DNA of 64,000 nt from Methylobacterium marchantiae (GTDB taxonomy: Bacteria; Pseudomonadota; Alphaproteobacteria; Rhizobiales; Beijerinckiaceae): contig NZ_BPQT01000010.1 of NCBI RefSeq assembly GCF_022179405.1, positions 16,466-80,465 of the forward strand, given 5' to 3'. The notes below the pieces were generated by a model. The model made no database searches, was not told the origin of the DNA, and saw nothing but the letters and a program-made list of their open reading frames with translations. A program made the position numbers and the translations under genes. Below, piece by piece: positions 33,530 through 42,404 of this stretch. Position 1 is the first letter of the stretch. Each line of letters opens with the position of its first letter.

Positions 33530-34903
33530 GTGGGAATGAGCGAAGACAAGAGGCCGGGCTGGCTGTTGCGGCGGATGTTCGGGAAACAGGAAGAATCCTG
33601 GCCGCCGAAGCCGGTACCGGTCCAGCCGCCCGATCCGAAGCCGGAGCGGGAGCCGGCGGCGCCACCGATCGCTTCCCCCGCCTCGGCCTCCGAAGGCCAA
33701 CCCGATTTCGTCAGAGGTGCGGACGACGTCTCGGCCATCCCGCTCCCCCCCAGCGAGCCCGCCGCCGCAGATCCGGACAAGAACGCGACACCCGACGAGA
33801 TCGAGGGCGCCGACCTCCAGCCGATCGCGGGTGCCGAGGAACGTCCGCCCGCCGGGACAGCCGGCGACGATCCCGTGCGCGGGGCGGAGATCGCCGATAC
33901 CACGACGGTCGCCTTCGCACCGGAGCCGGAGCCCTTCCCGAAACCCGAATCTGCACCCGTACCCGAGGCAGAGCCCGAGAAGCGTGGCTGGTGGAGCCGC
34001 CTCACCGGCGGCATGAAGCGCACCTCCTCGGCCCTGTCCGAGCGGGTCACCGGACTGTTCACCAAGCGCAAGCTCGACGCGGACACCCTGGAGGAACTGG
34101 AAGACGCCCTGATCCAGGCCGATTTCGGCATCGACACCGCCATGCGGATCTCCGAGGCCGTGGGCAAGGGCCGCTACGAGAAGGGCATCTCCCCGGACGA
34201 GGTCCGGGCGATCCTCGCCGCCGAGGTGGAGCGGGCGCTGGCACCGGTGGCCATTCCCCTCACCATCGACACGACGAAGAAACCCTTCGTGATCCTGATG
34301 ATCGGCGTCAACGGCGCCGGCAAGACCACCACGATCGGCAAGCTCGCCCTGAAGCTGAAGGGGGAGGGGCACAGCCTGATGCTGGCGGCGGGCGATACGT
34401 TCCGGGCCGCCGCGATCGAGCAGCTCAAGGTCTGGGGCACCCGCACCGGAGTTCCGGTCGTGGCGGGAGCGCAGGGGGCGGATGCCGCCGGCCTCGCCTT
34501 CGAGGCGTTCCAGCGGGCCAGGACGGAGGGTACGGACGTCCTCCTCATCGACACCGCCGGACGGCTCCAGAACAAGGCCGGCTTGATGGCGGAGCTGGAG
34601 AAGATCCTGCGGGTCATCCGCAAGATCGACGCCGAGGCGCCCCATGCGGTGCTCCTCGTCCTCGACGCCACGGTGGGCCAGAACGCGCTCAGCCAGGTGG
34701 AGCTGTTCTCGAAGGCGGCCAACGTCACCGGTCTCGTCATGACCAAGCTCGACGGCACCGCACGGGGCGGCATCCTCGTCGCCCTGGCGGCGAAGTTCGG
34801 CCTGCCGGTCCACTTCATCGGCGTCGGCGAGGGCGTCGAGGATCTGGAGCCCTTTGCCGCCAGGGATTTCGCGCGGGCCATCGCGGGACTGGAGGAGGAT
34901 TAG
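33530..34903 (+). CDS. ftsY: Signal recognition particle receptor FtsY
   Basis: 457 aa. The SRP receptor GTPase delivers ribosomes to the inner membrane. About 155 N-terminal residues are acidic and Pro-rich (A domain), starting with a basic amphipathic stretch. The N domain four-helix bundle follows. The G domain has [15 protein letters not shown], a [11 protein letters not shown] loop, DTAGR and [13 protein letters not shown] 33530 or 33536 (MGMSED) could be used. Member of the dapF-mtaB-ftsY-yciB conserved block. Confidence 0.97.
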   Translation: MGMSEDKRPGWLLRRMFGKQEESWPPKPVPVQPPDPKPEREPAAPPIASPASASEGQPDFVRGADDVSAIPLPPSEPAAADPDKNATPDEIEGADLQPIAGAEERPPAGTAGDDPVRGAEIADTTTVAFAPEPEPFPKPESAPVPEAEPEKRGWWSRLTGGMKRTSSALSERVTGLFTKRKLDADTLEELEDALIQADFGIDTAMRISEAVGKGRYEKGISPDEVRAILAAEVERALAPVAIPLTIDTTKKPFVILMIGVNGAGKTTTIGKLALKLKGEGHSLMLAAGDTFRAAAIEQLKVWGTRTGVPVVAGAQGADAAGLAFEAFQRARTEGTDVLLIDTAGRLQNKAGLMAELEKILRVIRKIDAEAPHAVLLVLDATVGQNALSQVELFSKAANVTGLVMTKLDGTARGGILVALAAKFGLPVHFIGVGEGVEDLEPFAARDFARAIAGLEED

Positions 34904-35039
34904 GAAAGCGGACGAAGGCTCCGGAAAGGCGCGCAAAGGCCGACGCGCTAGGAAAGACGGGGCGAGTATCCTACATCCGGCCTCCTGCCCGGTGATCGCC
35001 CCGTCGCCGGTCGCGCCGCAGCACGAGCCGTTCATCGAC

Positions 35040-35663
35040 ATGACCCTGCCCATCGAATCCGTGCCGCCGCGCCGCCATCTCGATCCGATGCCGAAGCTCG
35101 CCCTGGAAATGGGGCCGCTGGTCCTGTTCTTCCTCCTCAACGCCTTCGGAGCCCGGTTCGGCCTGAGCGAGGACGGCACCACCTTCATGGCCATCGGCGT
35201 GTTCGTGGCGGCGACGGTGGTGGCGCTCGCCATCCACTTCGCGCTGCTGCGCCGCCTGCCGATCATGCCGCTGGTCTCCGGCATCGTCGTCCTCGTCTTC
35301 GGCGGCATGGCGCTGGCGCTGCACGACAAGACCTTCTTCGTGATCAAGCCGACGATCGTGAACGCCCTGTTCGGCACGATTCTCCTAGGCGGCCTGCTGT
35401 TCGGGAAGTCGTTGCTGTCGGTGGTGCTCGATTCGGTCTTCGACCTGACCGAGGAGGGCTGGCGCAAGCTGACCTTCCGCTGGGGGCTGTTCTTCTTCGC
35501 GCTCGCCGCTCTCAACGAGGTGATCTGGCGGACGCAGACCTACGCGTTCTGGGCCAATTTCAAGGTGGTCGGCATCATGCCCCTGACCATCCTCTTCGCG
35601 CTCTCGCAGACCCCGCTCCTGATGCGGCACGACCGCAAGGCTGCGTCGAAATCCGAGACATAA
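35040..35663 (+). CDS. yciB: YciB-type inner membrane septation protein
   Basis: 207 aa from ATG 35040, about the family's usual length. Five or so hydrophobic segments are seen (for example [51 protein letters not shown]). The family blocks [14 protein letters not shown] and LNEVIWR are present. Homologues (IspZ/YciB) influence cell envelope synthesis and septation. Follows ftsY after 136 bases, a gap with nothing recognisable. Confidence 0.92.
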   Translation: MTLPIESVPPRRHLDPMPKLALEMGPLVLFFLLNAFGARFGLSEDGTTFMAIGVFVAATVVALAIHFALLRRLPIMPLVSGIVVLVFGGMALALHDKTFFVIKPTIVNALFGTILLGGLLFGKSLLSVVLDSVFDLTEEGWRKLTFRWGLFFFALAALNEVIWRTQTYAFWANFKVVGIMPLTILFALSQTPLLMRHDRKAASKSET

Positions 35664-35697
35664 GGAAGGCTCCGGATCCCGCCCTTCGGATCGGCCT

Positions 35698-36408
35698 CTA
35701 GCCGAGCACCCGCTCGTATTCCGCTTCCGGCACGCCGTAGGCCTCGCCCGCGGCCCGTTCCAGCGCATCGCGGTCCCGCAGGTTGATTCCGCCCCGGCGG
35801 GTCTTCACGGCACCGAGAGCTTCCATCGACCTCAGAGCCGTGGTCACCCCAGCCCTGCGCACCCCGAGCATCAGCGATAGCAGCTCGTGCGTGAGGGGCA
35901 GATCCTCACGGTCGGCCCGGTCGTGGCACATCAGGAGCCAGCGCGCGAGGCGCTGCTCGATGGTGAAGCGTCCGTTGCAGAGGCTCGCCTGTGCGAGCTG
36001 AACCGCGAAGACCTGAGCGTAGCGCAGGAGGTGATCGTGGAGCGGCCTTCTTTCTTCGATCAGGCCACGGAACACCCTCGCATCGATGGCGATCGCCCGG
36101 CAGGCCATCTGGACCAGGGAGGTGTTCGGCGAGCGGTCGAGACCATGCAGGATGGCGAGACCGGTCATGCCCTCGGGGCCGACGATGCCGGCCTCGGCCT
36201 GCGTCCCGCCAAGGGTCCGCGCGACGACGGAGATCACGCCGGGCTCGGGGAAGTAAACTGTGGCGATCGGCCGATCCGGCTTCTCCACCACGATTCCGGG
36301 TTCCAGGGAGATCCGGTTCAGATGCGGCTGAAGGCGCTCGAACTCCGAGGGCAAAAGACCGCGGAGAAGCCTGTTGCGTATCTCACTCTGCACGATGGAA
36401 TACGTCAC
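35698..36408 (-). CDS. Crp/Fnr family transcriptional regulator
   Basis: 236 aa. An N-terminal cyclic-nucleotide-type jelly roll (about 15-130; VYFPEPGVISVVARTLGG) is followed by a winged helix (about 145-220; LTHELLSLMLGVRRAGVTTAL). No Fnr-type Cys cluster is seen. This short-loop form is abundant in Methylobacterium and Bradyrhizobium; effector unknown. It is convergent with yciB, 34 bases apart. The 284-base gap on its 5' side (36409-36692) has an AT-rich patch with GTACGATATCGTAC (36534-36547), a perfect 14-base palindrome that may be an operator. Confidence 0.88.
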   Translation of the reverse strand: MTYSIVQSEIRNRLLRGLLPSEFERLQPHLNRISLEPGIVVEKPDRPIATVYFPEPGVISVVARTLGGTQAEAGIVGPEGMTGLAILHGLDRSPNTSLVQMACRAIAIDARVFRGLIEERRPLHDHLLRYAQVFAVQLAQASLCNGRFTIEQRLARWLLMCHDRADREDLPLTHELLSLMLGVRRAGVTTALRSMEALGAVKTRRGGINLRDRDALERAAGEAYGVPEAEYERVLG

Positions 36409-36533
36409 GGCTCCGCCGGGTCCTTAGGCAAGAGCACATGAGGCCTCGTCACCACGCCCGAGCTCATTCCCCAGGGTAGATTGCCGTATGACACACCGGC
36501 AAAGACTTGTGAATACTACGCATTAGTACATCA

Positions 36534-36547
36534 AAGTACGATATCGT
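36534..36547. promoter_or_regulatory. Perfect 14-bp palindrome upstream of the Crp-type gene
   Basis: GTACGATATCGTAC reads the same on both strands and lies in an AT-rich stretch 126 bases upstream of the Crp-family ATG. It is followed on the plus strand by GGTTGACG. The position and symmetry suit a regulator binding site, possibly autoregulatory; that role is inference. Confidence 0.35.
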
Positions 36548-36692
36548 ACGGTTGACGTCGTCGTTCAAGTATACATCAATATATTATTCGTCTATCGCCT
36601 GGCAGATACTGCACCCGCCCGAAAAAAAGGTCCTCCCGCCCTTCACCGGCGGCCGATTTTTAGGGTCGGGGAAAAACCGATCGCGCAGGATG

Positions 36693-37289
36693 TCAGGGGC
36701 GCGCCACGGTCCCGGCGGCGCGGATCTTCTGCAGCACGGCAGCGTAGTTCTCGGGCGTGACGATGCCGACCAGCTTGTCGCGGATCACGCCGTCGGGGCC
36801 GACGATGAAGGTCTCCGGCACGCCGTAAACGCCGAAATCGATACCGGTCCGGCCGGTCGAATCCATGCCTACCGCTTGGAACGGCACACCGCTGCGCGAC
36901 AGGAAGCGGCGGCCGTTCTCCGGCGCGTCCTTGTAGTCGATACCGACGAGGTTGATCCCCGGCTCACGTGCCAGCCGCATCAGTTGCGGATGCTCGATCT
37001 GGCAGGGAGCGCACCACGAGGCCCAGAAATTGACCACCGTCACGCGGCCCTTGAGATCCGCGCTCGACAGGCCGGGGATCGCCTGCCCCTCGCCGCCGAC
37101 GAGGTTGGGCAGCGGCTCCAGCGCGAAGGTCGGCACCGGACGCCCGATCAGCGCCGAGGGAATGGCGGAAGGATCGGCGCCGGATCGCAGGCGTATGAAG
37201 AACACCAGGGCCAAGGCGGCGAAGACGAGCACCGGCGCGATGACGAGCAGCGAACGGCGCACCGGTGCCGATGTGGAGGTCGCGCTCAC
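36693..37289 (-). CDS. ccmG: Periplasmic thiol:disulfide interchange protein CcmG/DsbE
   Basis: 198 aa from GTG 37289, overlapping the ccmD stop (GTGA). A single membrane anchor lies at about 12-34. A thioredoxin-like domain has the redox motif in FWASWCAPCQIEHP and the cis-Pro loop in VYGVPETFIV. It reduces apocytochrome c or CcmH for haem ligation. A T7 run at 36628-36622 on this strand after GC-rich sequence may be its terminator, but the stem is weak. Confidence 0.95.
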   Translation of the reverse strand: MSATSTSAPVRRSLLVIAPVLVFAALALVFFIRLRSGADPSAIPSALIGRPVPTFALEPLPNLVGGEGQAIPGLSSADLKGRVTVVNFWASWCAPCQIEHPQLMRLAREPGINLVGIDYKDAPENGRRFLSRSGVPFQAVGMDSTGRTGIDFGVYGVPETFIVGPDGVIRDKLVGIVTPENYAAVLQKIRAAGTVARP

Positions 37290-37441
37290 GCCCGTTCTCC
37301 CGCATCGCCCTGGAGGATCGCCAGCGCCCGCTTCTGCGCGCGATGATCGCTGAGCGAGCGCCAGATCAGGATGCCGATCACCAGGGCGGTGAAGGCGTAG
37401 GCGCCGAGGATGAAGCTGGCATGCGGCCCGAGCGAAGTCAT
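37286..37441 (-). CDS. ccmD: Haem exporter protein CcmD
   Basis: 51 aa, ATG 37441 to TGA 37288-37286. The peptide begins MTSLGPHASFILGAYAF and holds one membrane segment (about 10-30) followed by a basic tail (RSLSDHRAQKRAL). Size, composition and position between ccmC and ccmG are diagnostic. It stabilises the CcmABC-CcmE complex. Start lies 4 bases after the ccmC stop. Confidence 0.92.
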   Translation of the reverse strand: MTSLGPHASFILGAYAFTALVIGILIWRSLSDHRAQKRALAILQGDAGERA

Positions 37442-37444
37442 CGG

Positions 37445-38221
37445 TCAGAGGCCCTGGATCGCGTGCCCGATGGGCCGGGAAGGACGGAGATCGGCATCGA
37501 GGCGCTCGGCCTCGCGGATGGTGAGCGCCCTGACGCGGCGGCGCAGGATCTCGGTGCGCATGGCATAGAGGTGCAGGGTGATTCCGAGCAGGGTGAAGGC
37601 CAGGATCATCTCGATCAGGGGATAGAGCATCGAGGGGTCGATGCTGGAGCCGCCCATGCGCATGATCGAGGCCGGCTGGTGCAGTGTCGACCACCAGTTC
37701 ACCGAGAACTTGATGATCGGCAGATTCACCGCCCCCACCAGCGTCAGGATCGCGATGGCGCGCGCGGCCCGGTTCGGGTCCTCGATGGTGCGCCACAGGG
37801 CGATGATGCCGCAATAGATCAGGAACAGGACCAGCATCGAGGTCAGCCGAGCGTCCCAGACCCAGTAGGTGCCCCACATCGGCTTGCCCCAGAGAGAGCC
37901 GGTGACGAGGCAGATCAGAGTGAAGGCCGCCCCGATCGGCGCCGCAGCGCGCTGAGCCACATCCGCGAGCGGGTGCCGCCAGACCAGGGTACCAATGGCC
38001 GAGAGCGCCATCGACCCGTAGAAGAAAACTCCCAGCCAGGCGGCAGGCACGTGGATGTACATGATCCGCACGGTCTCGCCCTGCTGATAGTCGGGCGGCA
38101 CCACGAACCATGTCAGGTAGAGGCCGACCGCGAGCAAAGCGGCCGAGAGCCCGGCGAGCCAAGGCATCACGGGGCCGGTCCAGCGCAGGAAGTGACCGGG
38201 ATGGGCAAGGCGTGTCCACAT
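37445..38221 (-). CDS. ccmC: Cytochrome c biogenesis haem transporter CcmC
   Basis: 258 aa from ATG 38221. Six membrane segments are visible. The Trp-rich haem-binding motif is WGTYWVWDARLTS, with the flanking His residues in YIHVPAAW and LHQPAS expected for haem ligation. It loads haem onto CcmE in the periplasm. The much longer open frame upstream is noncoding. Confidence 0.96.
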   Translation of the reverse strand: MWTRLAHPGHFLRWTGPVMPWLAGLSAALLAVGLYLTWFVVPPDYQQGETVRIMYIHVPAAWLGVFFYGSMALSAIGTLVWRHPLADVAQRAAAPIGAAFTLICLVTGSLWGKPMWGTYWVWDARLTSMLVLFLIYCGIIALWRTIEDPNRAARAIAILTLVGAVNLPIIKFSVNWWSTLHQPASIMRMGGSSIDPSMLYPLIEMILAFTLLGITLHLYAMRTEILRRRVRALTIREAERLDADLRPSRPIGHAIQGL

Positions 38222-38292
38222 GGTCTGCGGACCTAACCCAGGGTGCGGTGCAGCGGCAATGCGGGTGTTGAGCGCAGCCTGCGCACCGTGCA

Positions 38293-38877
38293 TCATTTCT
38301 TCGCGCGCGCCCCGCCGGGCGAATCGGCCTCGATCTCTCGCAGGAGGAACGCTTCCGCGCGCCGCCAGGATTCGTCGTTGTCGCCCCGGAAGTTCAACTC
38401 CCGCGAGAAGACGGTAGTGCCGCCTCGGGTCTCCACGATCCGGGCGAATATCTGCATGATGAGCGTGCTGCTCTTGTGGATCACGCCGACGAAGGCGAAT
38501 CCGGCGTCGGCCTTCCGCGCGGCGCCGAGGATGCAGGTCGGCGCATTGTCCGGGCAGGATCGTGCGAGCGATTCGGCCGAAATCTCCGCCACCCGAAAGC
38601 GGCCCTCGGCAACGAGACCCGCCGAAAGCCCCTCGGCCATCGCCGCGAGGCGGGCGGCATGCTCGGAGGTCTGATCCTTCGGCTCGCCGGACGTGTCGAG
38701 CATCCGGATCGGCAGCATCGCCAAGGCTTGGGCGGACAGGGCTTGGGCGGACAGAGCTTGGGCGGACAGGACTTGGGCGGCCTGAGGCTCGACAGCCGAG
38801 GGATCGGCGGAACAGGGACAGGAAGCGAGGAGGCCGAAGCCGATCGCGACGGGGAGGCTCCGATGGGATGTGCGCAT
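38293..38877 (-). CDS. DUF2380-type secreted protein with pentapeptide repeats
   Basis: 194 aa from ATG 38877. A signal peptide ends near the Cys-rich LLASCPCSADP, possibly a lipoprotein box (LLASC). Next come SAQAL units from four 15-base tandem repeats (38726-38785). The remaining domain (MLPIRMLDTSGEPKD onward, HKSSTLIMQIFARIV) resembles the DUF2380 pattern; this assignment rests on memory of the family. Lies upstream of ccmC on the same strand, 71 bases apart. Confidence 0.7.
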   Translation of the reverse strand: MRTSHRSLPVAIGFGLLASCPCSADPSAVEPQAAQVLSAQALSAQALSAQALAMLPIRMLDTSGEPKDQTSEHAARLAAMAEGLSAGLVAEGRFRVAEISAESLARSCPDNAPTCILGAARKADAGFAFVGVIHKSSTLIMQIFARIVETRGGTTVFSRELNFRGDNDESWRRAEAFLLREIEADSPGGARAKK

Positions 38878-39008
38878 GGCGTGTCTTTCCCGAAAATCCG
38901 GTCCGCTGCGATGTGCGGTCCTTCGGTTCGGCGATAGCCGGGCTGGGTCGCACTTTCTTGCCATTCGGTGCCACCTCGACGACGCTTTCCCCCGAGGGGG
39001 GCGACGGG

Positions 39009-40025
39009 ATGCTGATCGGTCTGACCAAGGCGCGCTCGATGGGAGCGGTGGCCGATGCGGTGGAGCGCGCCGGGGGCTCGGTGGCGCGCGTGTTCAGCAG
39101 GGCCGAGATGCCGCTCGCCCTGATCGAGGAGCCGGATCGGCTGATCCTGCTGCGGGACCAGTTGCGCATCGTCGAGGAGGCGGCCCGCGAGATAGGCGAT
39201 GCGGCGCTGCCGGCCCGCCTGTCGCTGGGTGCGGGCGTTCCGAGCCTCGGCCCCTACGGCATCCGCGTCTGCGCCTCGGCCACCCTCGGCGAAGCGCTGG
39301 CGCTGGGCACCACCCTGATCGTCGACCACCTGCAGACCGCGACGCGGATGGATGTATCGGTCCGGGAAGGCCGCGCCCACGTCACCTATGCCGTCACCGA
39401 CGACAGTCCCGTCGGGCGGCAGAAGAACGAGGTGCTGGCGCTCGGCTACATTCTGGACGTGCTCCGCCGGTTCCTGGGACCCGGCTTCGTGCCTCGGGAT
39501 GCGGGTGTCTCGGGGGCGGTGCTGCAGGATCGCAGGGCGATCGAGACCACCCTCGGCTGCGATCTTCGCCTCGGGCCGGGCGCGTTCGTCAGCTTCGAGG
39601 CCGGTCTCATCACGACGAAGAACCCGCGACCGGCGACGGCAGCGGACGTCATGGGGACGGCCGGGGTACCCGACCCGAGCGATTTTCTTCTCTGCACGAG
39701 CCATCTCATCCGCCTCGGCCTCCTCGACGGGCGCCCGTCCATCGACTGGCTTTGCCGCCGGCTCGGCCTGTCGCGGCGCTCGCTCCAGCGCCGCTTCGAG
39801 GCACATGGCACCAGCTACGGCGCCTGCCTCGCCCAGATCCTGATCGGGCAAGCCAAGGATCTCCTGGCGCGGACGGACCGGCCGGTCGGCCGAATCGGCC
39901 TCGATCTGGGCTATGCTGATGCCGCACATTTCACCCGCGCCTTCCGGGGCTGGACCGGCCTGCCGCCGAGTGAGTGGCGACGCTTGGCAACGGGACTGGC
40001 AACGGGGCCGGCCATGGGGCGTTGA
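39009..40025 (+). CDS. AraC family transcriptional regulator (OruR-like)
   Basis: 338 aa from ATG 39009; the longer open frame upstream overlaps the divergent secreted-protein gene and is rejected. The N-terminal 190 residues match the arabinose-binding-type domain of OruR/ArgR-like AraC proteins (LGEALALGTTLIVDHLQ and LGYILDVLRRFLG). The C-terminal helix-turn-helix pair is SIDWLCRRLGLSRRSLQRRF and RIGLDLGYADAAHFTRAFRRW-like. Lies 10 bases before the SOUL gene on the same strand. Confidence 0.88.
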   Translation: MLIGLTKARSMGAVADAVERAGGSVARVFSRAEMPLALIEEPDRLILLRDQLRIVEEAAREIGDAALPARLSLGAGVPSLGPYGIRVCASATLGEALALGTTLIVDHLQTATRMDVSVREGRAHVTYAVTDDSPVGRQKNEVLALGYILDVLRRFLGPGFVPRDAGVSGAVLQDRRAIETTLGCDLRLGPGAFVSFEAGLITTKNPRPATAADVMGTAGVPDPSDFLLCTSHLIRLGLLDGRPSIDWLCRRLGLSRRSLQRRFEAHGTSYGACLAQILIGQAKDLLARTDRPVGRIGLDLGYADAAHFTRAFRGWTGLPPSEWRRLATGLATGPAMGR

Positions 40026-40034
40026 CGCTGCGCC

Positions 40035-40646
40035 ATGTTGGACAAAGCCCTCTACTACGCCCTGACCTTCGCCGAATCGGCCCTGTCCGTAGTTGGCATC
40101 CGTGCCACCTACGAACAGCCGCGCTACGAGGTGGTGGGGCGACTGCCCCGCGACGTCGAAATCCGCCGCTACGAACCGCGCGTCGCCGTCGAGACCGACA
40201 TGGCGGGCCCCGGTGATGCGGAGGCGTTTCGCCGGCTGTTCCGGTACATCACCGGCACCAATGGCGGAGACGAGCGTGTCGCGATGACGGTGCCGGTGGA
40301 ACAGGGCACCCGCATCGCCATGACCGTGCCGGTCGAGCAGGGTGGCGATCTGCGCGTGATGCGCTTTTTCCTGCCCGCCGCCGTCGCGAAGGCCGGTCCG
40401 CCCGTCCCGACCGACCCGGAGGTTCGCATCGCTCGGCTGCCTGCCACGACCTTCGCCGCGCTCCGCTTCTCCGGCACCCTCGACGCGAGGGCTCGCGAGA
40501 AGCGCGAGGCCATTCTCCGGCAGGTCCTGGCGAAGGTCGCGCGTGAGCCCACCGGCCCGTCCAGCGTCCTCAGCTACGATCCGCCTTTCGCGATTCCTTT
40601 CCTGCGGCGCAACGAGATCGTCATCCCCGTCGCCGAAAAGCGATGA
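40035..40646 (+). CDS. SOUL-family haem-binding protein
   Basis: 203 aa. An N-terminal hydrophobic stretch (about 5-22) may anchor or export it. SOUL hallmarks are YEVVGRLPRDVEIRRYEP and the doubled AMTVPVEQG, which is usual in this family. Proteins of this family bind haem or tetrapyrroles. Ten bases after the AraC gene, so probably cotranscribed. Its place among cytochrome c maturation genes suggests haem traffic (inference). Confidence 0.85.
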   Translation: MLDKALYYALTFAESALSVVGIRATYEQPRYEVVGRLPRDVEIRRYEPRVAVETDMAGPGDAEAFRRLFRYITGTNGGDERVAMTVPVEQGTRIAMTVPVEQGGDLRVMRFFLPAAVAKAGPPVPTDPEVRIARLPATTFAALRFSGTLDARAREKREAILRQVLAKVAREPTGPSSVLSYDPPFAIPFLRRNEIVIPVAEKR

Positions 40647-40661
40647 CCGCTCCGGCCGCGA

Positions 40662-41336
40662 TCATTCCGACCATCTCAGTGCCGCCGCCGCCGCGAATGT
40701 CCCGATGACCGCGGCGATCAGGCTGAGGCCCGACAGGATCAGCAGCGGCGTCGTGAACGGCACCGTGCCGCCGGACGCCGCCTCGGTGGCCGAGACGCCG
40801 AAGATCAGCGTCGGGATCATCAGCGGCAGGACCAGCACGGCGAGGATCAGGCCGCCCCTGCGGATCGAGGCGGTGAGTGCGGCGCCGACGGCGCCGATGA
40901 AGGTGAGCGCCGGCGTCCCCACCAGAAGCGTCAGAGCGGTGGCGCCCATGGCGGTGCCGTCGAGGGCCACGAGCAGCCCGAAGAGCGGCGAGGCTAGGGC
41001 CAGGGGCAGGCCGGTGGTGAGCCAATGCGCGATGACCTTGGCGAGGACCACCATCTCCATCGGTGCGGGCGCCCCCGTCATCAGGTCGAGGGAGCCGTCC
41101 TCCTCGTCGGCCTGGAACAGGCGGTCGAGGCCGATCAGGGTGGCGAGCACCGCCGAGAGCCAGAGGATCGCCGGACCGATCCGCGAGAGCAGGTTGAGGT
41201 CCGGTCCCAGGGCGAACGGCACCAGGGCGACGATCATCAGGAAGAAGACCAGCGACAGGGCGCCCGAGCCGCCGACGCGGGCCGCGAGCTGCAGGTCGCG
41301 GGCGATGAGGGCGCGCATGACGCTGATCACCACCAT
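40662..41336 (-). CDS. ccmB: Haem exporter permease CcmB
   Basis: 224 aa, starting at 41336 or at the internal ATG 41318 (MRALIARDLQLA). Six membrane segments are visible. Family blocks are FFLMIVALVPFALGPD, LATLIGLDRLFQADEEDGSLD and GTPALTFIGAVGAALT. With CcmA it forms the ABC module that releases holo-CcmE. Its start overlaps the ccmA stop by 10 bases. Confidence 0.95.
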   Translation of the reverse strand: MVVISVMRALIARDLQLAARVGGSGALSLVFFLMIVALVPFALGPDLNLLSRIGPAILWLSAVLATLIGLDRLFQADEEDGSLDLMTGAPAPMEMVVLAKVIAHWLTTGLPLALASPLFGLLVALDGTAMGATALTLLVGTPALTFIGAVGAALTASIRRGGLILAVLVLPLMIPTLIFGVSATEAASGGTVPFTTPLLILSGLSLIAAVIGTFAAAAALRWSE

Positions 41337-41983
41337 ACCTCCCCGGCATCCGAGATGGCTCCGGCCGGTGTGGCGGCCGGCTTCACGGCCTCGTCGATGC
41401 GCAGTTCACGGGAGTTCTCCAGGCCGAGGGACTGGTGGGTGGCGGCGACGATGAGGCCGCCCTCCGCACGGTGGCGCGCCATCAATCCGGCGAGCACGCC
41501 CTGGGAGGCGGTGTCGAGGGCCGCCGTCGGCTCGTCGAGGAGCCAGAGCGGACGGCGGCAGACGAGGAGGCGGGCGAGAGCCACGCGGCGGCGCTGGCCG
41601 GCCGAGAGGTAGGCGACGGGCAGCTTCAGGGCATGGCCGAGGCCGAGTTCCTCCAGGGCCTCGCGCGGGCTCGCGGTGGGCGCACCGAGGAGGTCGCGGG
41701 CGAAGGCGAGGTTTTCCTCGGCGGTCAGCGGGCTCTTCAGTCCGTCGCGATGGCCGACCACGTGGAGACATTCGGCGAGTGTCGCCTCGCCCACATCGGC
41801 GACCGCGATCGTGCCGGCATCCGGCTTCAGCCGGCCGGCGAGAAGGCTGAGCAGGGTCGATTTTCCCGCCCCGTTGCGCCCGGTCACCATCAGGGCCTCG
41901 CCCGGCCCCAGCGCGAAGGACAGACCGGAGAAGATGCGGCGGCCGGAGCGGCGGGCGGCGAGGTTCGTGGCGGTCAGCCGCAC
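41327..41983 (-). CDS. ccmA: Haem exporter ATP-binding protein CcmA
   Basis: 218 aa from GTG 41983 (VRLTATNLAARRSGRRIF). Walker A is GRNGAGKST, the signature is LSAGQRRR and Walker B plus catalytic Glu is LWLLDEPTAALD. Slightly longer than usual because of a 25-residue C-terminal tail. The open frame upstream of the GTG runs into repeats and is noncoding. First gene of the ccmAB pair and divergent from acnA. Confidence 0.95.
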   Translation of the reverse strand: MRLTATNLAARRSGRRIFSGLSFALGPGEALMVTGRNGAGKSTLLSLLAGRLKPDAGTIAVADVGEATLAECLHVVGHRDGLKSPLTAEENLAFARDLLGAPTASPREALEELGLGHALKLPVAYLSAGQRRRVALARLLVCRRPLWLLDEPTAALDTASQGVLAGLMARHRAEGGLIVAATHQSLGLENSRELRIDEAVKPAATPAGAISDAGEVWW

Positions 41984-42059
41984 GGGGCGCCCCGCCGGCC
42001 GACGGCAACGGCACGCTTCCAATGGCTCACGGAATCTGCGGCTTTCACGTCTCGCGCGG

Positions 42060-42290
42060 GCGGCGCGGACTCCCTCTCCTGGAAGGCTACTGAATTCACA
42101 CATCCGCTCGACAGCCATTCCCTCGATCCAAGAGGGTGTGCACGAGGCGCAGCGGAACTCCCTTTCATGGAAGGAGAGGGCTGGGGTGTGTGGTCCATCT
42201 CCAGAGAGATCATACACCTCACCCTGTCCCTCTCCTTCCAGGAGAGGGAACCCGTGCTGCCCGCGAGACGTGTGAATGCCGTAGCCGGGA
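42060..42290. repeat. Cluster of REP-like CCCTCTCC palindromes upstream of ccmA
   Basis: The perfect hairpin CCCTCTCC-TTCCA-GGAGAGGG lies at 42228-42248. Related half-sites CCCTCTCCTGGAAGG and GGAAGGAGAGGG are at about 42071 and 42172, and CGGGAGAGGGAGCC at about 42288. The 421-base gap between ccmA and the antitoxin-like gene otherwise shows no coding content. The same family occurs at 23419 and 45641. Confidence 0.65.
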
Positions 42291-42404
42291 GAGGGAGCCT
42301 GTCGCGCCTCGTGCCGACATGCGGCTCCTCAGTCGTTGGCAGTTTCGTGAATGGAGGAAAGCCCTGCGCCGCAGGGGTAAGGGAACCATGCGCGATTGCC
42401 GCGA

